Assembly: GCA_028703945.1 (NCBI GenBank)
Contig: JAQVLW010000001.1
Coordinates: forward strand, 1-59,737
DNA: 59,737 nucleotides
Direction: 5' to 3'
From: Aliarcobacter sp.
GTDB lineage: Bacteria > Campylobacterota > Campylobacteria > Campylobacterales > Arcobacteraceae
In this document: positions 27,295-36,978 of the stretch, in pieces
Position numbering within the stretch: position 1 is the first letter of the stretch
Layout of the letters: every line of letters begins with the position of its first letter
Notes under the pieces: generated by a model
Told to the model about the DNA's origin: nothing
What the model saw: only the letters and a program-made list of their open reading frames with translations
Database searches by the model: none
Program-made: the position numbers and the translations under genes

Positions 27295-28293
27295 ATGACA
27301 TATGCAGCTTTTAGATCTATTGGGGCTTATATTCCTTCAAAGATTATGACAAATGCAGATTTTGAAAAAATCATTGATACAAGTGATGAATGGATTACAA
27401 AAAGAACTGGTATTAAAGAAAGAAGAATATCTGAAGTTGATGAAGCTTCATCTGATTTAGGGGCACGAGCAGCACAAGTTGCAATTGATAGAGCAGGAAT
27501 TTCTAAAGAAGAGATTGACTTAATAATTTGTGCCACTGTTACACCTGATTATTTATGTATGCCATCAACTGCTTGTTTAATATCATCAAAAATTGGACTT
27601 CCAAATGTTATGGCATTTGATATTAGTGCCGCTTGTACAGGATTTGTATATGCTATTTCAATAGCAAAAGCATTTATTGAATCAGGAATGAAAAAAAATG
27701 TATTAATTATTGGTGCAGAAACTTATTCTTCAATTCTCGATTATACAGATAGAGGTACTTGTTTTATTTTTGGAGATGGAGCTGGAGCTGCAATAATTTC
27801 AGCTACAACAAATAAAGATGAAGCAATTATTGATGTAAATTGTTCAAGTGATGGAAATTATGAAGATTTGATTAAAACAGCTGGTGGAGGAAGTAAACAT
27901 CCTTGCTCAAAAGAAGTTTTAGAGAATAAAATGGCATGTATAAAAATGAAAGGGAATGAAACTTTCAAACTTGCTGTTAAAACATTAACATCAGATGTAC
28001 AAGTAATGATGCAAAAACATAATCTTTCAAATGAAGACATAACACACTTTATTCCTCATCAAGCAAACCTTAGAATTATAAAAGCAGTAGGTGAAGCTTT
28101 AGGCTTCACTGACGAGCAAACTGTTGTAACCGTTCATAAATATGGTAATACTTCAGCTGCTTCAATTCCTATGGCTATGAATGATGCCTTTGAAGAAGGA
28201 AAAATAAAAGCTGGAGACACCATACTTTTTGATGCCTTTGGTGGTGGATTAACTTGGGGTTCTGCTCTATTTAAATTCGCACCTAAACAATAA
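27295..28293 (+). CDS. fabH: Beta-ketoacyl-ACP synthase III
   Basis: Starts fatty-acid synthesis by condensing acetyl-CoA with malonyl-ACP. It is 332 residues with the catalytic Cys114 in SAACTGF, the His in IPHQANLRI and the Asn in KYGNTSAASIP. It has an AAGGA site and is the last gene of the run, with a hairpin after it. Confidence 0.97.
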   Translation: MTYAAFRSIGAYIPSKIMTNADFEKIIDTSDEWITKRTGIKERRISEVDEASSDLGARAAQVAIDRAGISKEEIDLIICATVTPDYLCMPSTACLISSKIGLPNVMAFDISAACTGFVYAISIAKAFIESGMKKNVLIIGAETYSSILDYTDRGTCFIFGDGAGAAIISATTNKDEAIIDVNCSSDGNYEDLIKTAGGGSKHPCSKEVLENKMACIKMKGNETFKLAVKTLTSDVQVMMQKHNLSNEDITHFIPHQANLRIIKAVGEALGFTDEQTVVTVHKYGNTSAASIPMAMNDAFEEGKIKAGDTILFDAFGGGLTWGSALFKFAPKQ

Positions 28294-28300
28294 TGAATTT

Positions 28301-28323
28301 GTGGGATTTTACTCCCACTTTTC
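28301..28323 (+). terminator. Terminator after fabH
   Basis: GTGGGA (28301-28306), TTTTAC loop, TCCCAC (28313-28318), followed by TTTTC. It lies 7 bp after the fabH stop. The stem is short but GC-rich for this genome. Confidence 0.75.
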
Positions 28324-28351
28324 TATTGGATTCCTTACCGTAATACACAAA

Positions 28352-28855
28352 ATGAACTTTTTAGAAGGTTTATTTTATGAAATATCTTACAAAAGCTTCA
28401 AACGACTACTACAAACTTAGAATTGAATACCAAAAGCTTTACAAGTTCATTTTAGAAGAAATGAAATAAATAAAAGTCTCAATACAACTAATTTTGCATT
28501 CGCAAAGAAAAAAGCTCTTACCATATTAAATTATTATCAAAAGATTTGTTTAATGTATCAATTAAAATTGAATGATGAAAACTATATTGAAAAAGATATT
28601 GTCAAACAAAGTGAAGAATAAGCAGATAGATTGTTAAAAAAGTTATATACGAAAAAAGTGAATAGTGTTATATTGAATGGTATTCAAATTTATGTACTTA
28701 ATAAGAAATGTTGGTTTTAACTAAATTTCTAATAATTCCCAATAGTTTTACGGGGAATTTGAGATTGAATAAAAAATAAATTTATAGCCTATGATTACGA
28801 TAGTGCAGATGATGAGATATTAGAAATAGTTTTAAGAGTTCATATTCCAAAATAA
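28352..28855 (+). pseudogene. Decayed coding region between fabH and recQ
   Basis: The 604-bp gap 28294-28897 has no intact gene. Frame pieces look coding-like: 28378-28470 reads MKYLTKASNDYYKLRIEYQK... (30 residues); another frame, open from about 28424 to 28621, contains TTNFAFAKKKALTILNYYQK and continues in frame after a stop (28619-28621) to 28720. A last open piece, 28766-28855, reads ...YDYDSADDEILEIVLRVHIPK. The pieces do not join without at least one frameshift and stops. This fits remnants of one or more lost genes; I do not recognise the ancestor. Chance open frames in AT-rich DNA are the alternative. Confidence 0.35.
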
Positions 28856-28897
28856 CCTTTTATTCCCACCTTATTCAAACTATGTTACCATCACATC

Positions 28898-31003
28898 ATG
28901 AATAAAAAATACCAAATACTAAAAGATATTTTCGGACACGAAAAATTTAGAAGCTTCCAAGAAGAAGTTGTTGATACAATTCTTGCTAATCAAGATGTTT
29001 TGACAATTTTGCCAACAGGTGGTGGAAAATCACTTTGTTATCAACTTCCTACACTTCTTATGAATGGAACGACTGTTGTAATTTCTCCACTTATTGCACT
29101 TATGCAAGACCAAATAAAAGCACTTAATGATTTGAATATTAGTGCTGAAATGATAAGTTCTGCTACATCAAATGATGAAAATAGTTTCACCCTTCAAAAG
29201 CTTTTAAATGGGGAATTGAAATTTATTTATGTTGCACCTGAAAGATTTACTTCAAATGAGTTTGTTTCAGTTTTACAACGAATAAATATAAATTATTTTG
29301 TAATTGATGAAGCGCACTGTGTTTCTGCTTGGGGGCATGAGTTTAGGGCTGAATATCGAAATCTTGATAGATTAAAAAGATTTTTTCCAAATACTTCAAT
29401 TTGCGCATTTACAGCAACTGCTACAAAAAAAGTTGAAGCTGATATCGCTTCCTCTTTGAACTTACAAAATCCAAGACATTTTCGTGCAAAAACTGTAAGA
29501 GATAATCTTGATATAAAAGTTGAACCACGAATCTCAAATGGAAAAACTCAAATACTAAATTTCCTAAAAACTCACAAAGGTTTATGTGGAATTATCTACA
29601 CTTTTACAAGAAAAGAAGCAGAATCAACAGCTGAGTTTTTGAGTGAAAGTGGTTACAGTGCAAAAGCCTATCACGCTGGACTTAGTAATGATAGAAAAAA
29701 TGAAGTTTTTAATGATTTTGTATATGAAAAAATAGATATTGTTGTAGCAACAATCGCTTTTGGAATGGGAATTGATAAATCAAATATTCGTTTTGTAATT
29801 CATACTTCATTGCCAAAAACTCTTGAAAACTACTATCAAGAAATAGGTCGAGCAGGACGTGATGGCGAAATGTCTTATGTTTATATGCTTTATTCAAAAA
29901 GTGATGAGGTAAAAAGAAAAATTCAAATAGAAGAAGCAATTGATAATTCATACAAACAAACTGGACTTGATAAGTTGGAGTTTATGTATAGATATTGTGT
30001 GAGCAATAATTGTCGTCATAAAATGATTGCAGGTTATTTTGAAGATGAGATAGAAGCTTGTAAAACTTTATGTGATAACTGCACAAAAGGTGAAGTGGAG
30101 CAGGTTGATGTGAGTGTGGATGCCCAAAAACTTTTAAGTGCAATTTATCGAAGTGAACAAAGATTTGGATTAAATCATATTATTGATATTTTAAGAGGTT
30201 CAAAAAATCAAAAACTTTTAGAGTTTGGACATGATAAATTAAGTGTTTATAATTTGGGTGCGGATAAAAGCAAAAATGAGTGGATAGCAATTGCCGATAA
30301 ACTAATCGATATTCAAGCTTTGGTTTTAGGGGAGTTTCGAGTTCTGAAAATTTCAAATTTAGGTTTAGAGATTTTAAAAGGCAAAGAAAAACTTTTAATT
30401 GATAGTGATAAATTAGGAATTGCTTCAAAAATCCAAGAAGAAGAAACGGAACTAAGTTTTGATGAATTAGTTTATGAAAGATTTAGAACTTTACGAAGAG
30501 AAATTGCCCTTGAAAATGAAGTTCCAGCTTATGTGATTTTTGGAGATAAAACTTTAAAAGAGTTTGCAAACAAATTGCCAATTTCAAAAGAGCAAATGTT
30601 AGAAATAAATGGAGTTGGTCTTGTAAAATATGAAAAATATGGAGAGACTTTTTTGAATTTATCTAAAAAGATAAAAGGCGAATTTAAAGAAAAACTTGAA
30701 CAAAAAGAGCCATTAAAAAAACTAACAAAAACATATTTAGAAACTTATGAGCTTTTAAATGAAGGCAAAAGTGTAGAAGAAATATCTCAAATTAGAGATT
30801 TAGGATTAACTTCAGTTCTTAGTCATATTACAGTTTTAGCTGAACATGAAAAGATTTCAAAAGAGAAAAAAGAAGAACTTTTAAAACCACTTGAAATTCC
30901 TTTAAATATAAAAAACTGGATGGAAGAGGGCTTAAAACTTGATAGTTTTAAAGAATTAAGACAACATCTATATTTGTATGAATATTTATCAAAGGAAAGT
31001 TGA
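28898..31003 (+). CDS. recQ: ATP-dependent DNA helicase RecQ
   Basis: 3'-5' DNA helicase for recombination and replication-fork repair. It has 701 residues. Walker A is T40-G-G-G-K-S45, Walker B is DEAHCVSAWGHEFR, motif III FTATATKKV and motif VI QEIGRAGRDG. A zinc-type cluster region (YCVSNNCRHKM...CDNC) precedes the winged-helix part. An HRDC-type domain (about 520-595, ...LVYERFRTLRREIA...NGVGLVKYEKYG) and a C-terminal HTH_40-like region (about 605-690) follow, both found in RecQ proteins. The start lacks a good ribosome site. Confidence 0.95.
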   Translation: MNKKYQILKDIFGHEKFRSFQEEVVDTILANQDVLTILPTGGGKSLCYQLPTLLMNGTTVVISPLIALMQDQIKALNDLNISAEMISSATSNDENSFTLQKLLNGELKFIYVAPERFTSNEFVSVLQRININYFVIDEAHCVSAWGHEFRAEYRNLDRLKRFFPNTSICAFTATATKKVEADIASSLNLQNPRHFRAKTVRDNLDIKVEPRISNGKTQILNFLKTHKGLCGIIYTFTRKEAESTAEFLSESGYSAKAYHAGLSNDRKNEVFNDFVYEKIDIVVATIAFGMGIDKSNIRFVIHTSLPKTLENYYQEIGRAGRDGEMSYVYMLYSKSDEVKRKIQIEEAIDNSYKQTGLDKLEFMYRYCVSNNCRHKMIAGYFEDEIEACKTLCDNCTKGEVEQVDVSVDAQKLLSAIYRSEQRFGLNHIIDILRGSKNQKLLEFGHDKLSVYNLGADKSKNEWIAIADKLIDIQALVLGEFRVLKISNLGLEILKGKEKLLIDSDKLGIASKIQEEETELSFDELVYERFRTLRREIALENEVPAYVIFGDKTLKEFANKLPISKEQMLEINGVGLVKYEKYGETFLNLSKKIKGEFKEKLEQKEPLKKLTKTYLETYELLNEGKSVEEISQIRDLGLTSVLSHITVLAEHEKISKEKKEELLKPLEIPLNIKNWMEEGLKLDSFKELRQHLYLYEYLSKES

Positions 31004-31015
31004 TTGATATAAAGT

Positions 31016-31057
31016 AAAATACAATAGAAAAGGGAGAGGATTCTATTGTATTTTTTT
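31016..31057. terminator. Terminator between recQ and the convergent small gene
   Basis: AATACAATAGAA and TTCTATTGTATT pair around an 11-base loop and are followed by seven or more T on the plus strand. It also overlaps the 3' flank of the minus-strand gene, so it may work in both directions. Confidence 0.78.
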
Positions 31058-31063
31058 ATTCGA

Positions 31064-31291
31064 TTATTTTAAATTTTTCTTTGCATATTCTCTTACTTCA
31101 TCATTGCTATCTTGAGCTAAAATTTTTAAAACACTAACTGCTGTTTGAGGGTCTTTTGCAATAGTTGTTCTAACATTTAATGAAGCTTTTGTATTTAGGT
31201 AGTCTGCACTTAAATCAGCAAATTTATCATTTGCATTGGCGATATTAAATAAAGCTACTGTTAATAAACTAATTGTAATTATCTTTTTCAT
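31064..31291 (-). CDS. Small exported protein with HEAT-like repeat
   Basis: 75 residues: a signal peptide (about 1-20, ...LFNIANA) and one predicted helical repeat in the mature part (AVSVLKILAQDSNDEVREYA), which resembles a HEAT repeat (Asp/Glu-rich turn, then V-R-x-A). No enzyme motif is present. It has an AAGGA ribosome site and appears to be its own unit. The function is unknown; a periplasmic binding or scaffold role would be a guess. Confidence 0.7.
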   Translation of the reverse strand: MKKIITISLLTVALFNIANANDKFADLSADYLNTKASLNVRTTIAKDPQTAVSVLKILAQDSNDEVREYAKKNLK

Positions 31292-31389
31292 ATTTAAATC
31301 CTTTTTTTGTAATTTGTAAAGGAAGTATATATAAATAGGATAATAATTGTCTTGATTTAAATCAATATAGGATACAAATTGTCTTATTT

Positions 31390-31953
31390 CTAATCATCGC
31401 TAAACCATTTTTTATTATAATCTTTTAAAGACTCTGGATAATGCCTATGTTTTGGGATGTTGTTTACGATTACAGCAATTATTAATAAAATAAATGCTCC
31501 TGAAGTAACAGGAACTAAAACATAAAAAAATCCTAATTCATGTATTTGGGGACTTCCAATTACAGCGATAAGGGCAGTTGCTCCACCTGGTGGATGAAGA
31601 GTTAAGGTTAGTTGCATTAGTAATATTGAAGTTGCAACAGCAAAAGCAGATGCTAATAAAATATTTGAAGAAAATAGTTTATATGAAATAACACCAATAA
31701 TAGCAGATAATATATGTCCACCAAGAAGGTTTCTTGGCTGAGCCAAAGGAGAGTTAACAGCTCCATAAACCAAAACAGCACTAGCTCCAAAAGAACCAAT
31801 AACTAATGTTAAATCCGTATCATCTAAAAAATCACTATGAAAATAAGATATAGCTAATATTCCTAAAAAAGAACCTATCCAAGACCAAATAATATTTGAC
31901 TTTTCTAAAGGTTCTGAGTTTACTTTTTTGAATTGTTTGAAAAATTTTTTCAT
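31390..31953 (-). CDS. HPP-family integral membrane protein
   Basis: 187 residues with about five hydrophobic segments (beginning at residues ~22, 48, 80, 105 and 143). The family motif is visible: HPPGGATALIAV, together with SFGASAVLVYG and PLAQPRNLLGGH. HPP proteins include a nitrite transporter of cyanobacteria and chloroplasts; the function of most bacterial members is not known. Only a weak ribosome site is present. Confidence 0.88.
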   Translation of the reverse strand: MKKFFKQFKKVNSEPLEKSNIIWSWIGSFLGILAISYFHSDFLDDTDLTLVIGSFGASAVLVYGAVNSPLAQPRNLLGGHILSAIIGVISYKLFSSNILLASAFAVATSILLMQLTLTLHPPGGATALIAVIGSPQIHELGFFYVLVPVTSGAFILLIIAVIVNNIPKHRHYPESLKDYNKKWFSDD

Positions 31954-32047
31954 TATATTACTTTAATTTTAAATAAGTCAAATAGTAACAAAAAAATGGA
32001 GTTTATTTCATGATTTTGGTCAAAAAAAACATACCATAAAAATCTTT

Positions 32048-33160
32048 TTATAGTATATTTAATTGATGAGCTAAATCTGCTGCGATTCTTTCATAATTTC
32101 TAACCGCTAAAAGTCTTTTTTGACCATTTAGTCCAACTTGTGTTACTTCATCTTTTGATAATGAGATAATATGTTCAAGTTTATTTTGTATTGATTCTTT
32201 ATCAAAATTTGTAAACCAAGCACTCTCATTATCTTCAAAAATTGAGGCATTATTTTCATTGTTACTCATGATACAAGGAATAGCACTTGAATAATAATCA
32301 AGCACTTTCATTGGAGTTGAGCTATTAAATAACGCAATATTAGGAAGTGGAGATAATCCAACATCTGCTTTTGCAATCAAAGATAACAACTCTTTTCTTG
32401 TTTTTGCATCGTAAATTTCAATATTATCTTTTAAATTTGGGAAATCAATCAATAAATGATCCAAAAATTCTGGGTCTTTTGTAGAAATCATTAGTTTGAA
32501 ATTTGAATTATGAATATTACTAAAAGCTTCTAAAATAGTTTCAAATTCTCTTAATTTATCTAAAGTTCCAGCATAAAAAAATCTTTTTTCATTTCCTTCA
32601 TGTTGAATATTTTCATGTAAAATATCAGGATCAATAGCAGATGGAATTACAAAAGTTCTTGTTTTTACATCTTTGAAGTAATCATTTTTCATTTGAAATG
32701 AAGTTGGAAGAAAAATATCACATTCGTTTATTAGACTTACTTCACTATATGTTTGAATTTTATTACTTATAATATCTAAAATTGATTTTTTATTGTTTGC
32801 TAAGTCAGTTTCAAGTTTTGCAATTCTTTTAGGAAAAGATAATCTAAATCCAACTTTGAAGTTATATTTTGTTTTTTGTTTTAATACTTCTTTTAATAAA
32901 TCAGTATTATTTCTAACAACCACAAATTGATACTCATTTAGATTTATATTATTTTTTTCTAATTCTTGAAGAATATGGCTTTTTGATTTCTCAGGAATGA
33001 TGATTCTTCCATCTTCTTTTATCTCAATTTCTGATTTTTCTTTAGAAAAAAAAGTTGTATTTATATCAAAATGTTTTGTTAAATATTTTTGAAATAAAGG
33101 ACCTATAAAACTATGGTCAGCATATTCATCTTGATCTGTAATATATAAAAACTTGTTCAT
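32048..33160 (-). CDS. Glycosyltransferase (GT4/GT-B-like)
   Basis: A 370-residue protein of GT-B type. The C-terminal half has the nucleotide-sugar-binding style of GT4 enzymes: FFYAGTLDKLREFETILEAF, then ADVGLSPLPN and STPMKVLDYYSSAIPCI, then a final helix. The N-terminal half is less conserved. An upstream in-frame start (33214) is open, but ATG 33160 follows AAGGAAG by five bases and is preferred. Acceptor and sugar are unknown; it lies alone, away from any LPS or capsule cluster visible here. Confidence 0.8.
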   Translation of the reverse strand: MNKFLYITDQDEYADHSFIGPLFQKYLTKHFDINTTFFSKEKSEIEIKEDGRIIIPEKSKSHILQELEKNNINLNEYQFVVVRNNTDLLKEVLKQKTKYNFKVGFRLSFPKRIAKLETDLANNKKSILDIISNKIQTYSEVSLINECDIFLPTSFQMKNDYFKDVKTRTFVIPSAIDPDILHENIQHEGNEKRFFYAGTLDKLREFETILEAFSNIHNSNFKLMISTKDPEFLDHLLIDFPNLKDNIEIYDAKTRKELLSLIAKADVGLSPLPNIALFNSSTPMKVLDYYSSAIPCIMSNNENNASIFEDNESAWFTNFDKESIQNKLEHIISLSKDEVTQVGLNGQKRLLAVRNYERIAADLAHQLNIL

Positions 33161-33243
33161 AATAACTTCCTTTAAAATTCTTTGAAGGATTCTAACATTT
33201 AAGTGTTGCAACAAAAAAGCATTTTAGTTATTTCTGTAAAAAT

Positions 33244-33735
33244 TTAATAAAGTTTTCCAAATAAATCAACATGGGTTAAATAAACTCTTAAATCAAATTC
33301 TACTTGATGATAAGATGGCATTACAAAAGTGCAAAGATTATAAAAAGCTTTGTCATGCTCTTTTTCTTTAAAGTGGGCAAGTTCGTGAACTACAATCATT
33401 TCCAAAAACTCTTCAGGCATGTTTTTAAAAACTGAGGCAACTCTTATTTCATTTTTTGATTTTAGTTTTCCACCTTGAACTCTTGAAACGATTGAGTGCA
33501 TTCCAAGAGCATTGTTAATTACATTTATTTTTCCATCATACATTACTTTTGAAACTTGAAATTTTTTGAAGTATTCATTTTTAAAATCCATCACATAAGA
33601 GTATAAAGTTTTATCATTTGTAAAGCTGTGAGCATTTGGATATTTTGTTTTTATATATGATGATAGCTTTTCTTTTTCTATTAGAACTTTGATTTTATCT
33701 TGTAAATCTTTTGGGTAGTGGTTTATATATTTCAT
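33244..33735 (-). CDS. YgjP-type zinc metallopeptidase-like protein (DUF45)
   Basis: 163 residues with the zincin motif H117-E-L-A-H121 in VVHELAHFKEKEH, followed by His127, giving the HExxH plus distal His pattern of the YgjP/SprT-like group. The N-terminal ~60 residues are not typical. No membrane segment is seen. The ribosome site is poor; the ATG is preceded closely by an AT-rich TATAAT-like word. The family is widespread, with unclear substrate. Confidence 0.8.
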   Translation of the reverse strand: MKYINHYPKDLQDKIKVLIEKEKLSSYIKTKYPNAHSFTNDKTLYSYVMDFKNEYFKKFQVSKVMYDGKINVINNALGMHSIVSRVQGGKLKSKNEIRVASVFKNMPEEFLEMIVVHELAHFKEKEHDKAFYNLCTFVMPSYHQVEFDLRVYLTHVDLFGKLY

Positions 33736-33867
33736 GAATAATTATAACTTATTGTGGTATAACGCTTCCTTATTTTAAAAAATGGAAAAGATATAAGGAA
33801 TAAAAATAATAAATAAAAAAATTATGTTATAATCATAAGTATAATTTATATACTATCAGGAAACTTT

Positions 33868-34950
33868 ATGCAATTAAAATATATCTTTAATCAAATTAGT
33901 AAAAAACTTGGTATTGGACTTATTTTAATATTAATTGTATTTATTGATATTTTTATTATTATTGGAAACGCTTTTTTTGTAGAACATTCAATTCTTGAAA
34001 TGGAAAATGATGCCGTACTTATAAATAAAAGCGGAATAATAAGGGGTGGTATTCAAAGAGTTGTTAAACTTGAGTTAGAAAATATGGATACTACAAAATA
34101 CATCTCAGATATTGATTCTGTATTTAATGAAATTTTTATAGAAGAAAAGTATAAATTAGTTAACGATAAAATGATTATATTTGTTTCAAAATTAGAGATA
34201 TTAAAAAAAGAGTGGAATGTTTTAAAAGAGTTGATTACAACTTATCATTTAACTAAACAAACTACTGATAAATCAAGTTTAATCACACAAAGCGAATATA
34301 TCTGGAGCCTTTCAGAAGATGCAGTATCTACGCTTTCTATATTATCATCTCAAAAAATGAGTATGTTAAAAAATATTTTTTTTATTTTTTTTATTTTTTT
34401 ACTTGATTTTTTCTTGATAGTATTTATTATTTATATAATAAATAAAAAGATAAGAAATAACCTTGAAATCTTATCAACTACTGATGCTTTAACAAAAGTA
34501 AAAAACCGAAATATGTATAATGAAGCTCTATGTTTTGAACTTGAATTAAATAAAAGAGCTAAAAATAATACTGCATTTTTATTTTTAGATATAGATTCTT
34601 TTAAAGATATAAATGATACTTATGGACATGCTTCTGGAGATTTGGTCTTAAAAGAATTGGTATTGATTTTAGGAGTAACTATTAGAAAAACTGATATGCT
34701 TTTTAGAATTGGTGGAGAAGAGTTTGTGATTTTTCTAAAAGAGATTAAAAAAGAAAAATTAGAGAAACTAGCAAATAAAATTAGACTTCAAGTTCAAAAC
34801 TTTGATTCAAAGATAAGTCACAAATTTACTATTAGTATTGGTGCAACAATGTTTAATCCAGATGATACAAAAGATACTATATTTAAAAGGGTTGATAAAG
34901 CACTCTATCAATCAAAAAATACTGGCAAAAATAAAGTTACTATATCTTAA
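33868..34950 (+). CDS. Membrane diguanylate cyclase with periplasmic PilJ-like sensor
   Basis: 360 residues. A membrane helix (about 15-40), a periplasmic helical domain (about 41-165, with INKSGIIRGGIQR as in type-IV-pilus-type/NIT-like sensors), a second membrane helix (about 168-195), then GGDEF. The active site is G282-G-E-E-F286 in LFRIGGEEF. R273-K-T-D276 upstream is an intact RxxD inhibitory site. It converges on the dynamin pair with abutting ends (34950/34951). It has an AGGAAA ribosome site. The ligand is unknown; a role in the motility-to-adhesion switch is inferred from the enzyme class. Confidence 0.88.
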   Translation: MQLKYIFNQISKKLGIGLILILIVFIDIFIIIGNAFFVEHSILEMENDAVLINKSGIIRGGIQRVVKLELENMDTTKYISDIDSVFNEIFIEEKYKLVNDKMIIFVSKLEILKKEWNVLKELITTYHLTKQTTDKSSLITQSEYIWSLSEDAVSTLSILSSQKMSMLKNIFFIFFIFLLDFFLIVFIIYIINKKIRNNLEILSTTDALTKVKNRNMYNEALCFELELNKRAKNNTAFLFLDIDSFKDINDTYGHASGDLVLKELVLILGVTIRKTDMLFRIGGEEFVIFLKEIKKEKLEKLANKIRLQVQNFDSKISHKFTISIGATMFNPDDTKDTIFKRVDKALYQSKNTGKNKVTIS

Positions 34951-36978
34951 TTAAATCTCCTCTTTTATCTTCTCTAAGTCTTTGATTTTTTCTAAATATT
35001 GCTCTTTTCTTGATTTTACAAAATTTATTCTATCTTCATTTATCTCTAGATATTGCTCTTTTGAATATTTAACAATTTTAAATAAATAGTTTCTTTTTGA
35101 AGTTAAAAAATCTTCAATTTTTTCAAATCCGAAATTGGCTTTTAGTTTTGCAACAATTTCATCTTCTCTAGGATGAGTAATAGAAAATTTTGCTGGTTCT
35201 TTTTTATATAACTCTTCTGATTCTAAGATTTGTTGTTCAAAGTGAGCGATTGTTGCTTGAGTAGTTTGAATATATGAATATGATAATGCTCCATTAAAAT
35301 ATGCGAATTTTTTTCTAATAGCTGAAATATTTTCTAAAATAGCTGTATGGTATGTTTTTAAAACATTTTCATAAACTTTTGCTGCAAAGTGCCTTGTATT
35401 TGAGAATTCTAAATCTGAACTAATTTCTCTTTGTTTTCTAATAAGTTCATAAGGTTCTTGCCATTTTGTAACTTCATTTTTAATTATATTATAAGCATCT
35501 CTAAATGCTTCATCTGTATCAAGTTCAATATTTTTTAGAAGTTTGATTGATCTTTTAAACATTTTATCAACAGTTTGGTCATCATAAAAAAGCTTTTTAT
35601 AAATACCATCTGAATCAATCCAATAAGTTTCATAATCATATTTTTCAATTTTTGAACCTATAAAGCTTTTTGTTTCTTCAAATCTATTATTTGTTCTTTT
35701 TTTTATTCCTTTGTATGTTTCATGGGCAATTTTTTCCATAATAGACTCAAGTGAATTATAAATATTAAATAGTTCTTTTGAATATTTTTTATAAATATTC
35801 TCAAAATGTTCAATAACCGTATTTTCACAGCCTTTTAAAACATCAATTAACGCATCGTAGATTTTTGTAATAGTTTCATATTCTTTGATTAAAATATCAC
35901 AAATCCCTTTTAAATCTTTTTTAATTGCAAAAGCTTTTGCTTCAGCGGCTTGAGGTCTAATAGTGTTTTCTATAAATTCTAAAACTTCATTAATATTTGA
36001 GTCTTTTAGAAGTTTCATATCATCTGTCATATCTTTTGAATTAATCTCTTCAACTTTTTTGTGAAATTCTTCAAATGAATCTTTAAAAAATTCCAATGAT
36101 GAAACACCAATATTATTATTTAATTCATTTTTAAATTTTTTTGTAATTATGCCAAAAGAGTCATCCAATAAAACCCTTTTTTGATGAGCTCTTGATTCAA
36201 GAGCCATTCTTGCAGAAATCGGAGTAACTTGTGCAAAATATTTTCCAAATTTTTCTTTTACATAATTTGTAGTAGTTTCAACTTGATCAGGAGTTAATTT
36301 ATCTTTTTGGTTTAAAACACATAAAGATTTGTTTTTAAAGTGTTGCATATATTCATCAAGAACTTCTGCTTCTGATAATTTTCCTGCATTATCAATTAAA
36401 GTTAGCCAAATAATTCCTCCAACATCTCTTAGAACTTTTCGTGTTGTTTCTGTATCACTTTGAGATTGAGAGTTAAGTCCTGGCGTGTCAACAAATGAAA
36501 TATCTTTTAAAATATCCATAGGAGCATAAAGTGTAAGATATTTTATATCTTGCATTTCATCTTGTCTTTGGTCTGTAAAATCGGCGATTGATTCAATTGG
36601 AGCGAACTCTTGAGCTCCTGAATAATAAGTTATTTTTAGTTTATACTCTTCTCCATAATTTATAAAATTTACTTTAGATGTAACTGGTGTAATTCCTGTT
36701 GGTAAAATATTTCTTGAAAGTAGGGCATTTAAGAAAGTTGATTTTCCAGAAGAGAACTGCCCTGTAATTGCAATTTCCATTGGGTATCTAGCTCGTCTAA
36801 TTTGCTTTTTTAAAATACCTTCAAGCTGATTTGATGGTAAAAATTTTTCATCAAGTAATTTAGTTTGGATTTTTTTAATATCTCCAACTAAACCATCTTC
36901 ATAAACAACTTCTTGTAAAGAGTAAGTTTCTTTATATTCATTAACAAAACTTTTTAGGATATTTAAATTTGCACTCAT
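34951..36978 (-). CDS. Bacterial dynamin-like GTPase, second of a pair
   Basis: 675 residues. The GTPase domain has Walker A/G1 G73-Q-F-S-S-G-K-S80, the G3 motif DTPGLNS and a G4-like NQKD. Long helical regions (about 290-675) follow, as expected of the bacterial dynamin neck and trunk. No classical transmembrane pair is obvious. The gene's ATG overlaps the preceding dynamin stop by one base, so both are translated together. In Campylobacter jejuni the genes following frdCAB encode a dynamin pair (Cj-DLP1/DLP2) that forms a heterotetramer on membranes; this gene would be the DLP2 counterpart by position. A membrane-tethering or remodelling role is inferred from that pair. Confidence 0.88.
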   Translation of the reverse strand: MSANLNILKSFVNEYKETYSLQEVVYEDGLVGDIKKIQTKLLDEKFLPSNQLEGILKKQIRRARYPMEIAITGQFSSGKSTFLNALLSRNILPTGITPVTSKVNFINYGEEYKLKITYYSGAQEFAPIESIADFTDQRQDEMQDIKYLTLYAPMDILKDISFVDTPGLNSQSQSDTETTRKVLRDVGGIIWLTLIDNAGKLSEAEVLDEYMQHFKNKSLCVLNQKDKLTPDQVETTTNYVKEKFGKYFAQVTPISARMALESRAHQKRVLLDDSFGIITKKFKNELNNNIGVSSLEFFKDSFEEFHKKVEEINSKDMTDDMKLLKDSNINEVLEFIENTIRPQAAEAKAFAIKKDLKGICDILIKEYETITKIYDALIDVLKGCENTVIEHFENIYKKYSKELFNIYNSLESIMEKIAHETYKGIKKRTNNRFEETKSFIGSKIEKYDYETYWIDSDGIYKKLFYDDQTVDKMFKRSIKLLKNIELDTDEAFRDAYNIIKNEVTKWQEPYELIRKQREISSDLEFSNTRHFAAKVYENVLKTYHTAILENISAIRKKFAYFNGALSYSYIQTTQATIAHFEQQILESEELYKKEPAKFSITHPREDEIVAKLKANFGFEKIEDFLTSKRNYLFKIVKYSKEQYLEINEDRINFVKSRKEQYLEKIKDLEKIKEEI

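Noticed and set aside
28294-28897. tRNA, structured RNA or attachment site in the gap
   Set aside because: No cloverleaf, T-loop GTTCGA-like motif or flanking direct repeats are visible; decayed reading frames explain it better.
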